From: a bacterium | GTDB taxonomy: Bacteria > Blakebacterota > Blakebacteria > Blakebacterales > Blakebacteraceae | Direction of reading: 5' to 3' | Assembly: GCA_025774205.1 (NCBI GenBank) | Contig: JALGWK010000151.1 | Span: 1-5,647 of the forward strand | Length of the DNA: 5,647 nt | In this document: positions 1-5,339 of the stretch, piece after piece | Layout: the number at the start of each line of letters is the position of its first letter | Numbering within the stretch: the stretch's first letter is position 1 | Notes under the pieces: generated by a model | The model's database searches: none | What the model was told of the DNA's origin: nothing | Seen by the model: the letters and a program-made list of their open reading frames with translations, nothing else | Made by a program: the position numbers and the translations under genes

Positions 1-99
1 ACCCACGATCCGCTCGTGATGGAACAGGCCACCAGACTGGTGATGCTGCGCGACGGGAAGGTCGAATCCGATGAGAAGAGGGGGAACGGTCATGGATGA
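1..99 (+). CDS. ABC transporter ATP-binding protein, C-terminal end (LolD/MacB type)
   Basis: Only the last 32 codons are present, in frame 1, ending at TGA 97-99. The fragment opens with THDPLVMEQATRLVMLRDGK. This matches the end of LolD/MacB-family ATPases: the switch-histidine (H-loop) THD motif, then the strand-turn ending in a 'lRDGk' sequence. The protein would power the permeases encoded downstream from the cytoplasmic face by hydrolysing ATP. Its stop codon overlaps the start of the first permease gene (ATG 92), so the genes are probably co-transcribed and translationally coupled. The Walker A, signature and Walker B motifs lie outside the window. The ATPase call therefore rests on this short tail plus the two FtsX-type permeases that follow. 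The substrate class is inferred from the context. Confidence 0.85.
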   Translation, partial: THDPLVMEQATRLVMLRDGKVESDEKRGNGHG

Positions 100-763
100 G
101 ATGGTTCCGGGCCTGCTTGATACCGGGACCACCTTCCGCCTCGGACTGAGGAACCTGTTCCGGAACAAGCGGCGCACTCTGATCACCGCTTCCACCGTCG
201 CCATCGCGGTGATGCTGATGCAGTTCATGTTCGCCCTGATGATGGGCCTCGAGCAGCAGTCGTTCGATAATCTGATCAACTACCAGACCGGTCACGCCAA
301 GATCTACGCCGCCGGGTACTTCGACGAGCGGAGCGAACTTCCCCTGGAGCCGGCCCTGGATAACGCCGCCGAGATCCAGGCCACGCTCGGATCTATCACG
401 GGCGTAGCCGCCACGACCCCCCGTCTGAACTTTTTCGCCCAGCTGTCGAACGGTGTGGATCAGCTCCCCGTCCAGGGGATCGGCATCCAGGTGATGGGCA
501 GCGATGATGATGTCTTCCGCATTCCGGGAGCGATTGTGGAGGGCGAGTATCTCAAGCCCGCCGAGGAGGGGATGCTCCTGGGCAGCGGACTGGCCGAACT
601 CTTCGGCGTTTCCACCGGTGACTGGCTGACGGTGCTGACCAAGACCGCCGCGGGCGCCTGGGAAGCGCTCGACCTGCCCATCACGGGGATCATCGGCAGC
701 GGTAATCCGGCGATAGACCAGAACCGCCCAGGAGATCCTCGAGATGCCGGGAGCCGTGACTGA
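92..763 (+). CDS. ABC transporter permease 1 (FtsX/MacB/LolC type), N-terminal fragment of a frameshifted gene
   Basis: This is the 5' half of a MacB/LolC-like permease. I chose ATG 92 because a purine-rich AGAGGGGGAA lies just upstream and the start overlaps the ATPase stop. An in-frame ATG at 71 is possible but less likely. Visible from the N terminus are the family's amphipathic lead (LGLRNLFRNKRRTLIT, about residues 17-32), one membrane helix (about 29-52), and then the start of the large periplasmic domain with a YQTGH motif that the next permease also has (VQTGH). Homology stops at about residue 212 (GNPAIDQNR). The remaining 11 residues before TGA 761-763 are out-of-frame junk. The rest of the protein continues in another frame at 726-1340. 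Joined, the halves would give about 420 residues, the size of the intact paralogue at 1333-2583 (416 aa). Confidence 0.8.
   Translation: MDEMVPGLLDTGTTFRLGLRNLFRNKRRTLITASTVAIAVMLMQFMFALMMGLEQQSFDNLINYQTGHAKIYAAGYFDERSELPLEPALDNAAEIQATLGSITGVAATTPRLNFFAQLSNGVDQLPVQGIGIQVMGSDDDVFRIPGAIVEGEYLKPAEEGMLLGSGLAELFGVSTGDWLTVLTKTAAGAWEALDLPITGIIGSGNPAIDQNRPGDPRDAGSRD
714..745 (+). other. Frameshift/deletion junction in permease 1
   Basis: Upstream coding is in the frame of 92 up to CGC 725-727. Downstream coding is in the frame of 744 from GCC 726-728 onward. Aligned with permease 2 (IDPLDRM...IFMPLDQAQY), the residues matching IFMPLDQ are missing between R (725-727) and AQ (726-731). The two frames can only be rejoined by adding 3n+2 bases, and the paralogue's spacing predicts 23 missing bases. 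A plain one-base indel would not restore the family alignment. The sequence alone does not say whether this is a mutation in the organism or an assembly error. Confidence 0.7.
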
Positions 764-1340
764 AGTCGCCATGCGCTTCCGTCTGGGCGCCAGGGAATCG
801 GTCATTCTTCAGCGGGTGAAAGAAACCCTGAGCAGTGAGAGCTCGGTGGAAGTGAAGGGCTGGCGGTCGATCGAGGACAGCTTCCTGGCCCTGACGAAGA
901 TGAAACGCTCCGGCCAGGGAGTCATGCTGGGTATCATGCTCATCATGGCGGTGGTCGGGATCACCAACATGATGCTCATGGCCACCTACGAACGAACCCG
1001 GGAGATCGGCATGCTCCTGGCCATGGGGATGCGCCGGAAGGGGATCCGCCGGCTCTTCCTGGCCGAGGGGGCTATCAACGGTCTGCTGGGCGGCGCCATC
1101 GGCACCCTGCTCGGCCTCATCCCCATCCTCTGGCTGGCCAACACCGGCTGGGACCTCACCGCCACCTACGGCGACATGGATATCGGCTATCCGGTCAAGG
1201 GGGTGATCTACCCCACCGTCAGCTTCATCATGATCTTCCTGATCTGGCTCTTCACCGGACTGATGGCGACCGCAGCGGCCTGGTATCCCGCGGCCAGGGC
1301 GAGCAGACTCAAGGCCGTGGAGGCTCTCCGCCATGTCTGA
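744..1340 (+). CDS. ABC transporter permease 1 (FtsX/MacB/LolC type), C-terminal fragment of a frameshifted gene
   Basis: This is the 3' half of the permease that begins at 92. Homologous sequence extends upstream of ATG 744 to about 726 (reading AQEILE), and a stop at 714-716 closes this frame further upstream. It carries the end of the periplasmic domain, then three membrane helices (about residues 58-82, 107-131 and 157-180 counted from ATG 744). The conserved cytoplasmic coupling loop reads YERTREIGMLLAMGM. The C-terminal signature YPAARASRLKAVEALR matches the usual FtsX/MacB tail (PARRAxRxxPxEALR). An AGGAG at 730-734 lies nine bases before ATG 744, so a separate C-terminal piece could in principle be translated. 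A half permease split inside its periplasmic domain is unlikely to work alone. The end overlaps the next gene by 8 bp. Confidence 0.8.
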   Translation: MPGAVTEVAMRFRLGARESVILQRVKETLSSESSVEVKGWRSIEDSFLALTKMKRSGQGVMLGIMLIMAVVGITNMMLMATYERTREIGMLLAMGMRRKGIRRLFLAEGAINGLLGGAIGTLLGLIPILWLANTGWDLTATYGDMDIGYPVKGVIYPTVSFIMIFLIWLFTGLMATAAAWYPAARASRLKAVEALRHV

Positions 1341-2583
1341 GTCGAGACTGCGTCTGCCCCTGCTCAGCCTCGCGGCGCGGAACACCCGGCGCAATACCCG
1401 GCGCACCCTGCTTACCATGAGCGCGATCCTGGTGGCGGTTGCGGCGGTGACTTTCTCCTTCGGCTACATCAACGGCATCGTGGACGATTTCCTCGACAGC
1501 ATGACCAAGGTCCAGACCGGACATGTCCGGATTACCCATAGTGAGTTCCCGGCCCGGGAGCGATTCCTCCCGATGCACCTGAATGTGCAGCATATCTCCG
1601 AACTCCTGCCGGTCATCCGTTCCCACCCCACTGTGGTGGAGGCCATGCCCCGGATCAAGACGGCGGTCCTGATCGATAACGGCCTCGACAACAAACCGGC
1701 CATGCTCCTCGGCGCCGACCTGGAACGGGAAATCGGCTACCTGGATATCATATCGATGGTCTCGGAAGGGCGGGCACCGCAGGCCGGAGAGACCGGGATG
1801 CTCATCGGTTACCTGCTGGCCGAAGAGCTGGAGGTATCGGTCGGGGACACCCTGACCCTGCTCGGTCAGACCGCCTACCGCTCCCTCGGCGGCATCAGGG
1901 CCCCGATCACCGGCCTGACCTCCACGGGAATCGATCCGCTTGACCGAATGACCATCTTCATGCCCCTCGACCAGGCCCAGTACATGACTGACCTGGAGGA
2001 CAGCACGACCGAGATACTGGTATTCTTGGAAGACTTTGAACTGTCGCGCGAGATAGCCGGGTCACTCCAGGAGGAACTCGATCCGCTGGTGATCGGCGGC
2101 GTGGCAGCCGTCTCATGGCTGGATCAGAGTGAGATAGCACAGATGTGGGAGATGGCCGACAGCATCTACGGCGCCATCATGTTCATCTTCCTGCTCATGG
2201 CGGGCCTGATCATTGTCAACACCATGATCATGACGGTGATCGAACGGACCCAGGAGTTCGGGATGCTGCGCGCAATGGGGATGAACAACCGGAGCATCAT
2301 GATGCTGATCATCGATGAGGGTCTCATCATCGGCCTGATCGGCGCCGTCATCGGCGGTCTGGTGGGCAGCGGCTTCGCCATCTGGCTCGAGAAAACCGGT
2401 CTCAACATGGCGAAGGCGGTAGAGGGTATGGACTGGCCGATCAGCAGTGTCATGTATCCCGACTGGAGGCTGAGTCACCTGATCATCGGCATCGCCGTGG
2501 GAGTGCTGACAGCGGGAATCGCCACCCTGCTGCCGGCGCGACGGGCGATCAGGATGAACCCGGCGGAGGCATTGAGAGAATGA
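1333..2583 (+). CDS. ABC transporter permease 2 (FtsX/MacB/LolE type)
   Basis: This is an intact 416-residue inner-membrane permease and the paralogue of the broken gene upstream. The start ATG 1333 is preceded by GGAGG (1319-1323) with nine-base spacing, and it overlaps the previous gene by 8 bp. The layout is typical of the MacB/LolC/LolE superfamily. There is a short cytoplasmic lead (AARNTRRNTRRTLLT), TM1 at about 25-48 and a periplasmic domain at about 49-275. TM2 is at 277-301, followed by the coupling loop IERTQEFGMLRAMGM (303-317), TM3 at 328-352, TM4 at 380-401, and the terminal PARRAIRMNPAEALRE. Such permeases do not pump across the membrane like a channel; they use ATP-driven conformational change to act on periplasmic or membrane-embedded cargo. 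Two different permeases plus one ATPase resemble LolCDE, and the following LolA-like gene supports a lipoprotein or lipid cargo. The cargo is inferred, not shown. Confidence 0.92.
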   Translation: MSESRLRLPLLSLAARNTRRNTRRTLLTMSAILVAVAAVTFSFGYINGIVDDFLDSMTKVQTGHVRITHSEFPARERFLPMHLNVQHISELLPVIRSHPTVVEAMPRIKTAVLIDNGLDNKPAMLLGADLEREIGYLDIISMVSEGRAPQAGETGMLIGYLLAEELEVSVGDTLTLLGQTAYRSLGGIRAPITGLTSTGIDPLDRMTIFMPLDQAQYMTDLEDSTTEILVFLEDFELSREIAGSLQEELDPLVIGGVAAVSWLDQSEIAQMWEMADSIYGAIMFIFLLMAGLIIVNTMIMTVIERTQEFGMLRAMGMNNRSIMMLIIDEGLIIGLIGAVIGGLVGSGFAIWLEKTGLNMAKAVEGMDWPISSVMYPDWRLSHLIIGIAVGVLTAGIATLLPARRAIRMNPAEALRE

Positions 2584-3416
2584 GGCGACGATTCATGAAA
2601 ACCCTCACACTTGACCATCGAAACGCCGGATCGCCGTCCAGGACTCCGTCCAGGGAGAAGGGCACGCTGATATGGCCGCTCACCCTTCTTCTCATCATGC
2701 TGGCTCCAGCGATCGCCTCCGCCCAGCCCACTCCGGAGGAGATACTCCAGCGGGTGGACACGAACATGACCTTCTCAACCGGCCGGATGACGGCGAAGAT
2801 GACCATCAATTACCGCAACGGGGTGTCGCGGGAGATGGAGTTCAATTCGTGGTCGGAGGGGACCGACCGCTCCTTTCTGGAATTCACCTCCCCTGCCCGT
2901 GACGCGGGCAGCCGGTTCCTCCGCCTGGAGGGGGATCGGATGTGGATCTTTATCCCCCGGGTCGGCAAGAGTATCCGGATCCAGGGACACATGCTGAGGC
3001 AGGGCCTGATGGGGAGTGACTTCTCCTACGGCGACGCCAGCGAGAATCCGAGCATGGTGGATGACTACACCGCTGTCATTGAGAGGGAGGAAACCCTCGA
3101 CGGGCGCCCGACATGGGTCCTCTATCTGACGGCGAAACGGCCCGATCTGGCGTATCAGAGCCTCCGTCTCTGGATCGATGCCGAACGGTGGGTCCCGCTG
3201 AAGGAAGAGCAGTTTGCGAAGAGTGGGAAACTGCTCAAGACATCACTGCTGGGAGATATCCGGCTGATCGACGGGCGCTGGTATCCCATGCGCATCGAAC
3301 TCAACAACGCCCTGCAGGCCGACACGAGCACGGTCATGGAGATCATTGACTTCGAGATGGATGTCGAGATCCCCGAACGGATCTTCACCCTCCGCAACCT
3401 CGAGGGAGGGAGTTAG
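2580..3416 (+). CDS. Periplasmic LolA-like outer-membrane lipoprotein-sorting protein (PF17131 type)
   Basis: A 278-residue exported protein. ATG 2580 forms an ATGA overlap with the permease stop and has GGAGG at 2565-2569. ATG 2595 (residue 6) is an alternative start. A hydrophobic segment at about residues 30-46 ends in ASA before Q49, a good signal peptidase I site; no lipobox cysteine is seen. The mature part (about 230 aa) carries signatures I recognise from the 'outer membrane lipoprotein-sorting' LolA-like family: FLEFTSPARDAGSRFLR (99-115), MWIFIPRVGKSIRI (121-134) and LMGSDFSYGD (143-152). Members fold like LolA/LolB half-barrels and are often encoded beside ABC permeases or RND exporters. 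The expected role is to carry or receive hydrophobic cargo in the periplasm for the ABC complex. The charged stretch before the hydrophobic core is unusually long (27 aa) and contains a 12-bp in-frame duplication (2634-2657). Confidence 0.88.
   Translation: MRRRFMKTLTLDHRNAGSPSRTPSREKGTLIWPLTLLLIMLAPAIASAQPTPEEILQRVDTNMTFSTGRMTAKMTINYRNGVSREMEFNSWSEGTDRSFLEFTSPARDAGSRFLRLEGDRMWIFIPRVGKSIRIQGHMLRQGLMGSDFSYGDASENPSMVDDYTAVIEREETLDGRPTWVLYLTAKRPDLAYQSLRLWIDAERWVPLKEEQFAKSGKLLKTSLLGDIRLIDGRWYPMRIELNNALQADTSTVMEIIDFEMDVEIPERIFTLRNLEGGS
2634..2657 (+). repeat. 12-bp in-frame tandem duplication in the signal-peptide n-region
   Basis: CCGTCCAGG occurs at 2634-2642 and again at 2646-2654, a period of exactly four codons. 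It encodes PSRT followed by PSRE just before the hydrophobic core of the LolA-like protein's signal sequence. It lengthens the charged n-region and probably arose by replication slippage. No function is implied. Confidence 0.6.
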
Positions 3417-3419
3417 CAG

Positions 3420-3534
3420 CTGGTCGTGAGTCCCCCGTACGACTGGTCGTGAGTCCTCTGTACACCTCGTCCTGAGTCCCCGATACACCTCGTCCCGGGT
3501 TCCCGGCACATCTGTTCCGTGAGTCCCTGTGTGC
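3420..3534. repeat. Five-unit 23-bp tandem repeat array in the intergenic region
   Basis: Five head-to-tail units start at 3420, 3443, 3466, 3489 and 3512, beginning four bases after the LolA-like stop codon. Units 1 and 2 share an exact 14-base core (CTGGTCGTGAGTCC) and 19 of 23 bases overall. Units 2 and 3 share 18 of 23, and units 3 and 4 share 17 of 23. Unit 5 keeps GTGAGTCC shifted by one base. A very degenerate sixth copy may follow from about 3534. The period is not a multiple of three and no plausible gene covers the array, so it is not a coding repeat. There are no unique spacers, so it is not CRISPR. It could be a decaying minisatellite, a multi-site protein-binding region, or part of a repeat family dispersed in the genome. 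Confidence 0.8.
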
Positions 3535-3571
3535 CGGTCGAATATCCTGTCGGAATTTCTCGAATAAAAGT

Positions 3572-3614
3572 GAAACACCTCTGGCGCGGTCGCGTATTAT
3601 CCTGTACATTGACA
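3572..3614 (+). promoter_or_regulatory. Candidate promoter for the membrane protein/winged-helix/sigma operon
   Basis: The segment from about 3555 to 3660 is clearly richer in A/T than the flanking genes. TATTAT at 3595-3600 is a good -10 candidate, with a weak -35 (GAAACA, 3572-3577) 17 bases upstream. A perfect TTGACA lies at 3609-3614, but the bases 16-18 nt downstream of it make a poor -10. Either arrangement puts the palindromes at 3612-3642 on or just after the promoter, where a bound repressor would block it. The exact start site cannot be fixed from sequence. Confidence 0.4.
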
Positions 3615-3642
3615 AAGTACTTTGTGTGGCAAACTGCTTTGC
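3612..3642. promoter_or_regulatory. Twin palindromic operator sites, CAAA-N4-TTTG
   Basis: ACAAAGTACTTTGT (3612-3625) is a perfect 14-bp palindrome. A second site, GCAAACTGCTTTGC (3629-3642), has the same half-sites CAAA and TTTG around a different four-base centre. The two sites are 17 bp apart, which is about one and a half helical turns. They lie between the candidate promoter and the first gene of an operon that encodes a small winged-helix regulator. Regulators of that type normally bind short palindromes as dimers and often control their own operon. Autoregulation by the protein encoded at 4336-4647 is therefore the simplest reading. The pairing of protein and site is inference. Confidence 0.65.
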
Positions 3643-3693
3643 GAATAACAAACAGGATCAGTCGAAGCAGTCCCTGTCGGCACCGAATATCGA

Positions 3694-3700
3694 AAAGGAG
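3694..3700 (+). promoter_or_regulatory. Strong ribosome binding site that fixes the start at 3707
   Basis: AAAGGAG lies six bases before ATG 3707. The same reading frame is open back to ATG 3626. That upstream start would sit inside the palindromic operator and lacks a comparable Shine-Dalgarno sequence, so the 27 extra residues are not believed. Confidence 0.8.
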
Positions 3701-3706
3701 CACCTG

Positions 3707-4333
3707 ATGTCGCAGCCCATCGATCTCGAAACGATCGAACGCAAAGCGTACTCGTCCAAGTTCCGGGACGGACTTCATGATATCCAGATCGGACTCCTCC
3801 TTGTGGGAGCCTGGGCCCTGCTGGTCGATTTCACCGGGGACACCTACATATTCCGGGAGGCCATGCCGATCTACCTCCTCTACTGCCTCGTGATAAGTAC
3901 GATCCCCTGGCTGGGGAAACGCTGGATCACCGCCCGAAGGATGGGCACAATGAAACCTGGAGTTGAGAGACGGTTGAAGATACGCAAGGCCGGTGTGGTC
4001 CTGGCCCTCATTGTTTTGATCCAGGCATTCCTGGTCCTGCTCCAGACCATGGGGATCATACAGGTCGGGACCGACCACCTGTTGTTCGCCCTGGGCGCCG
4101 GCACCATCGTCTTCCTGCCGATGGCGGTCATCGCGCACCGGAACGATCTCATCCGGGGTTATGTCCACGCCATCCTGGTGGGGATGACGGTTACCCTCAT
4201 CATACTCCTGGACACGGGCGCTCCCCTGCTCTGGTCCGGAGTTGTGATTCTGACGATGGGGCTCTTCATCTTCATCAGGTTCATGATTCAGAATCCTCTG
4301 CCGGACGACACCCCCGTCAGCGAGGAGGAGTGA
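3707..4333 (+). CDS. Six-helix integral membrane protein of unknown function
   Basis: A 208-residue protein that starts at ATG 3707 after AAAGGAG. Six hydrophobic helices are visible at about residues 24-41, 53-69, 96-114, 124-143, 151-169 and 173-191. The long loop 70-95 is strongly basic (GKRWITARRMG...ERRLKIRK), and loop 144-150 contains HR and R. By the positive-inside rule this places both termini in the cytoplasm. The N-terminal stretch ERKAYSSKFRDGLHDIQIGL resembles uncharacterised membrane proteins that I associate with neighbouring winged-helix regulators. I know of no assigned biochemical function. The acidic C-terminal tail (DDTPVSEEE) has no recognisable domain. It is first in a three-gene operon with a regulator and an ECF sigma factor, so it may be a regulated membrane stress component or a sensor. 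That is inference only. Confidence 0.85.
   Translation: MSQPIDLETIERKAYSSKFRDGLHDIQIGLLLVGAWALLVDFTGDTYIFREAMPIYLLYCLVISTIPWLGKRWITARRMGTMKPGVERRLKIRKAGVVLALIVLIQAFLVLLQTMGIIQVGTDHLLFALGAGTIVFLPMAVIAHRNDLIRGYVHAILVGMTVTLIILLDTGAPLLWSGVVILTMGLFIFIRFMIQNPLPDDTPVSEEE
4324..4330 (+). promoter_or_regulatory. Ribosome binding site inside the end of the membrane protein gene
   Basis: GGAGGAG at 4324-4330 lies five to seven bases before GTG 4336, the favoured start of the winged-helix gene. It is too close to the other in-frame GTG at 4330, which overlaps it, to serve that codon. This decides the start and implies translational coupling with the upstream gene. Confidence 0.7.
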
Positions 4334-4335
4334 TC

Positions 4336-4647
4336 GTGTCCGGGACGGAAGGATCACCGGGCGGGATCAACCGACTGATCCACGAACCGGCGAGACTTAT
4401 GATCATGTCGTATCTCGCCGTCGTGGAGAGCGCCGACTTCCTCTTCCTGCAGAGCCAGACCGGTCTGACCTTCGGAAACCTCTCCTCCCACCTGAGTCGG
4501 CTGGAGGAGGCCGGATACCTGCGCGTCGAGAAGAAATTCGTGGGGAAGAAACCGAACACCATCCTCAGTCTCACGGCCACGGGACGTGAAGCGTTCGATC
4601 GGTACCGGCGGCAGATGATGGAAATGCTCGACGAGGAAGAGGCCTGA
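4336..4647 (+). CDS. Winged-helix transcriptional regulator, HTH_34 (MarR/ArsR-like)
   Basis: A 103-residue single-domain DNA-binding protein. The start is GTG 4336, two bases after the preceding stop; GTG 4330 is a less likely alternative. The sequence follows the HTH_34 (PF13601) pattern from end to end. The INRLIHEPARLMIMSYL helix at 11-27 is typical of the family. A helix-turn-helix follows at about 36-60, with recognition helix TFGNLSSHLSRLEEAG. The wing is YLRVEKKFVGKKPNTILSLT (61-80), and the dimerisation helix is TGREAFDRYRRQMMEML (82-98). No cysteine cluster or ligand domain is seen, so a sensed signal cannot be named. The likely role is a dimeric repressor of its own operon acting at the CAAA-N4-TTTG palindromes at 3612-3642. 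The family assignment is strong; the target is inferred from position. Confidence 0.9.
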   Translation: MSGTEGSPGGINRLIHEPARLMIMSYLAVVESADFLFLQSQTGLTFGNLSSHLSRLEEAGYLRVEKKFVGKKPNTILSLTATGREAFDRYRRQMMEMLDEEEA

Positions 4648-4648
4648 C

Positions 4649-5281
4649 ATGTCCGGAACGAAATCGAACAGTGTCCCGGAGATGGACCGGGAGAGGGAAC
4701 GTGACCTCCTGCGACGCTGCCGTCGTGGAGAGAGTGACGCCTACGAACCGATCGTGCGCCACCACGAGCAAAGAGTGTTCGGACTGCTCTATGCCCTGAC
4801 CGGCTCCGTGGAAGATGCCCGCGACCTGACCCAGGATACCTTCATCCGCGCCTGGCGCCGGATCGATCAGTACGATCCGGAGCGTCCCTTCGCGCCCTGG
4901 GCCCTCATGATCGCCCGGAACCTCCATCACGATCAATACCGCCGCACGAAGAAAACCCTGTCGGTCGAATCGATGACCGAGGAAGGCTCCCTGATCCTCT
5001 CCGACGAACACGCCGACACCGAACGCCACGCCGTCTCGGAGGAGACCAGGAGCCGGATATGGACCGCCCTCAACCGGCTCGATGAAGCCAAACGGGAGCT
5101 GCTGGTCCTCAAGGACATCTCCGAACTCAGCTACGAGGAGTTGAGCTGGATGATGGGTATCCCCAGGGGCACCGTGGCCAGTCGCGTCTTCCATGCCCGC
5201 CAGGCGCTGCGTCGATTGCTCCCCGATCAGGACAATTCTGTTTCCCGCAGGGGGTTCTCATACGATGTTACCTGTTCCTGA
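4649..5281 (+). CDS. ECF-type RNA polymerase sigma factor (sigma-70 family)
   Basis: A 210-residue sigma factor. ATG 4649 follows the winged-helix stop by one base, with AAGAGG at 4637-4642 as its binding site. Region sigma2 spans about residues 20-102 and includes DARDLTQDTFIRAWRRIDQY and the -10-binding segment PFAPWALMIARNLHHDQYRR. A variable acidic linker (103-135) follows. Region sigma4 (about 136-190) contains LLVLKDISELSYEELSWMMG and the -35 recognition helix GTVASRVFHARQALRRLL. Both regions are complete, so it should direct RNA polymerase to a private promoter set. ECF factors are usually held by an anti-sigma encoded immediately downstream. Here the next gene is korA, and no zinc-binding HxxxCxxC protein is seen. 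Control may instead come from the operon's winged-helix protein, the membrane protein, or an unlinked anti-sigma. The 18-residue tail after sigma4 has no recognised motif. Confidence 0.95.
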   Translation: MSGTKSNSVPEMDRERERDLLRRCRRGESDAYEPIVRHHEQRVFGLLYALTGSVEDARDLTQDTFIRAWRRIDQYDPERPFAPWALMIARNLHHDQYRRTKKTLSVESMTEEGSLILSDEHADTERHAVSEETRSRIWTALNRLDEAKRELLVLKDISELSYEELSWMMGIPRGTVASRVFHARQALRRLLPDQDNSVSRRGFSYDVTCS

Positions 5282-5325
5282 TCCGTAAGGATTGCGAAAG
5301 AGCGCGGAAAACAGGGTATCACATC

Positions 5326-5330
5326 AGGGG
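5326..5330 (+). promoter_or_regulatory. Ribosome binding site for korA
   Basis: AGGGG at 5326-5330 stands nine bases before GTG 5340 and supports that codon as the korA start. The 58-bp gap between the sigma gene and korA shows no convincing terminator stem with a T-run and no strong sigma-70 promoter. Whether korA is read through from upstream is therefore open. Confidence 0.55.
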
Positions 5331-5339
5331 ATAACCGAC

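Noticed and set aside
714-763. Programmed ribosomal frameshift joining the permease halves
   Set aside because: There is no slippery heptamer or recognisable stimulator, and a one-step shift would still leave about seven conserved-position residues missing compared with the paralogue.
690-1418. Minus-strand open frame of 242 codons opposite permease 1
   Set aside because: The + strand product shows clear permease motifs. The antisense product is low-complexity, His/Gly/Asp-rich, and spans two genes and their overlap.
3420-3534. CRISPR array
   Set aside because: Units are contiguous at 23 bp with no unique spacers and diverge from one another, and no cas gene is present.
3417-3540. Intrinsic terminator after the LolA-like gene
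   Set aside because: Short GACT/AGTC inversions occur within the repeats, but there is no stable GC stem followed by a T-run.
3609-3637. TTGACA as the -35 of a standard promoter
   Set aside because: The hexamer is perfect, but the bases 16-18 nt downstream (AAACTG/AACTGC/ACTGCT) make a poor -10. It also overlaps the palindrome, so I treat it as uncertain and prefer TATTAT at 3595-3600.
3626-3706. Upstream start adding 27 residues to the membrane protein
   Set aside because: The codon lies between and within the operator palindromes, has no good binding site, and the added residues are hydrophilic and unlike the following family sequence. AAAGGAG points to 3707.
3413-4357. Long open frame on the minus strand (314 codons) covering the repeat array and the membrane protein gene
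   Set aside because: It is antisense to a gene with a good binding site, membrane helices and operon context. Its translation is rich in H, D, Q, G and E with no recognisable domain, typical of a GC-rich shadow frame.
5313-5337. GGTATC...GATAACC inverted repeat before korA as an operator
   Set aside because: The arms match only with a one-base bulge and the similarity is no better than chance in a short intergenic gap.
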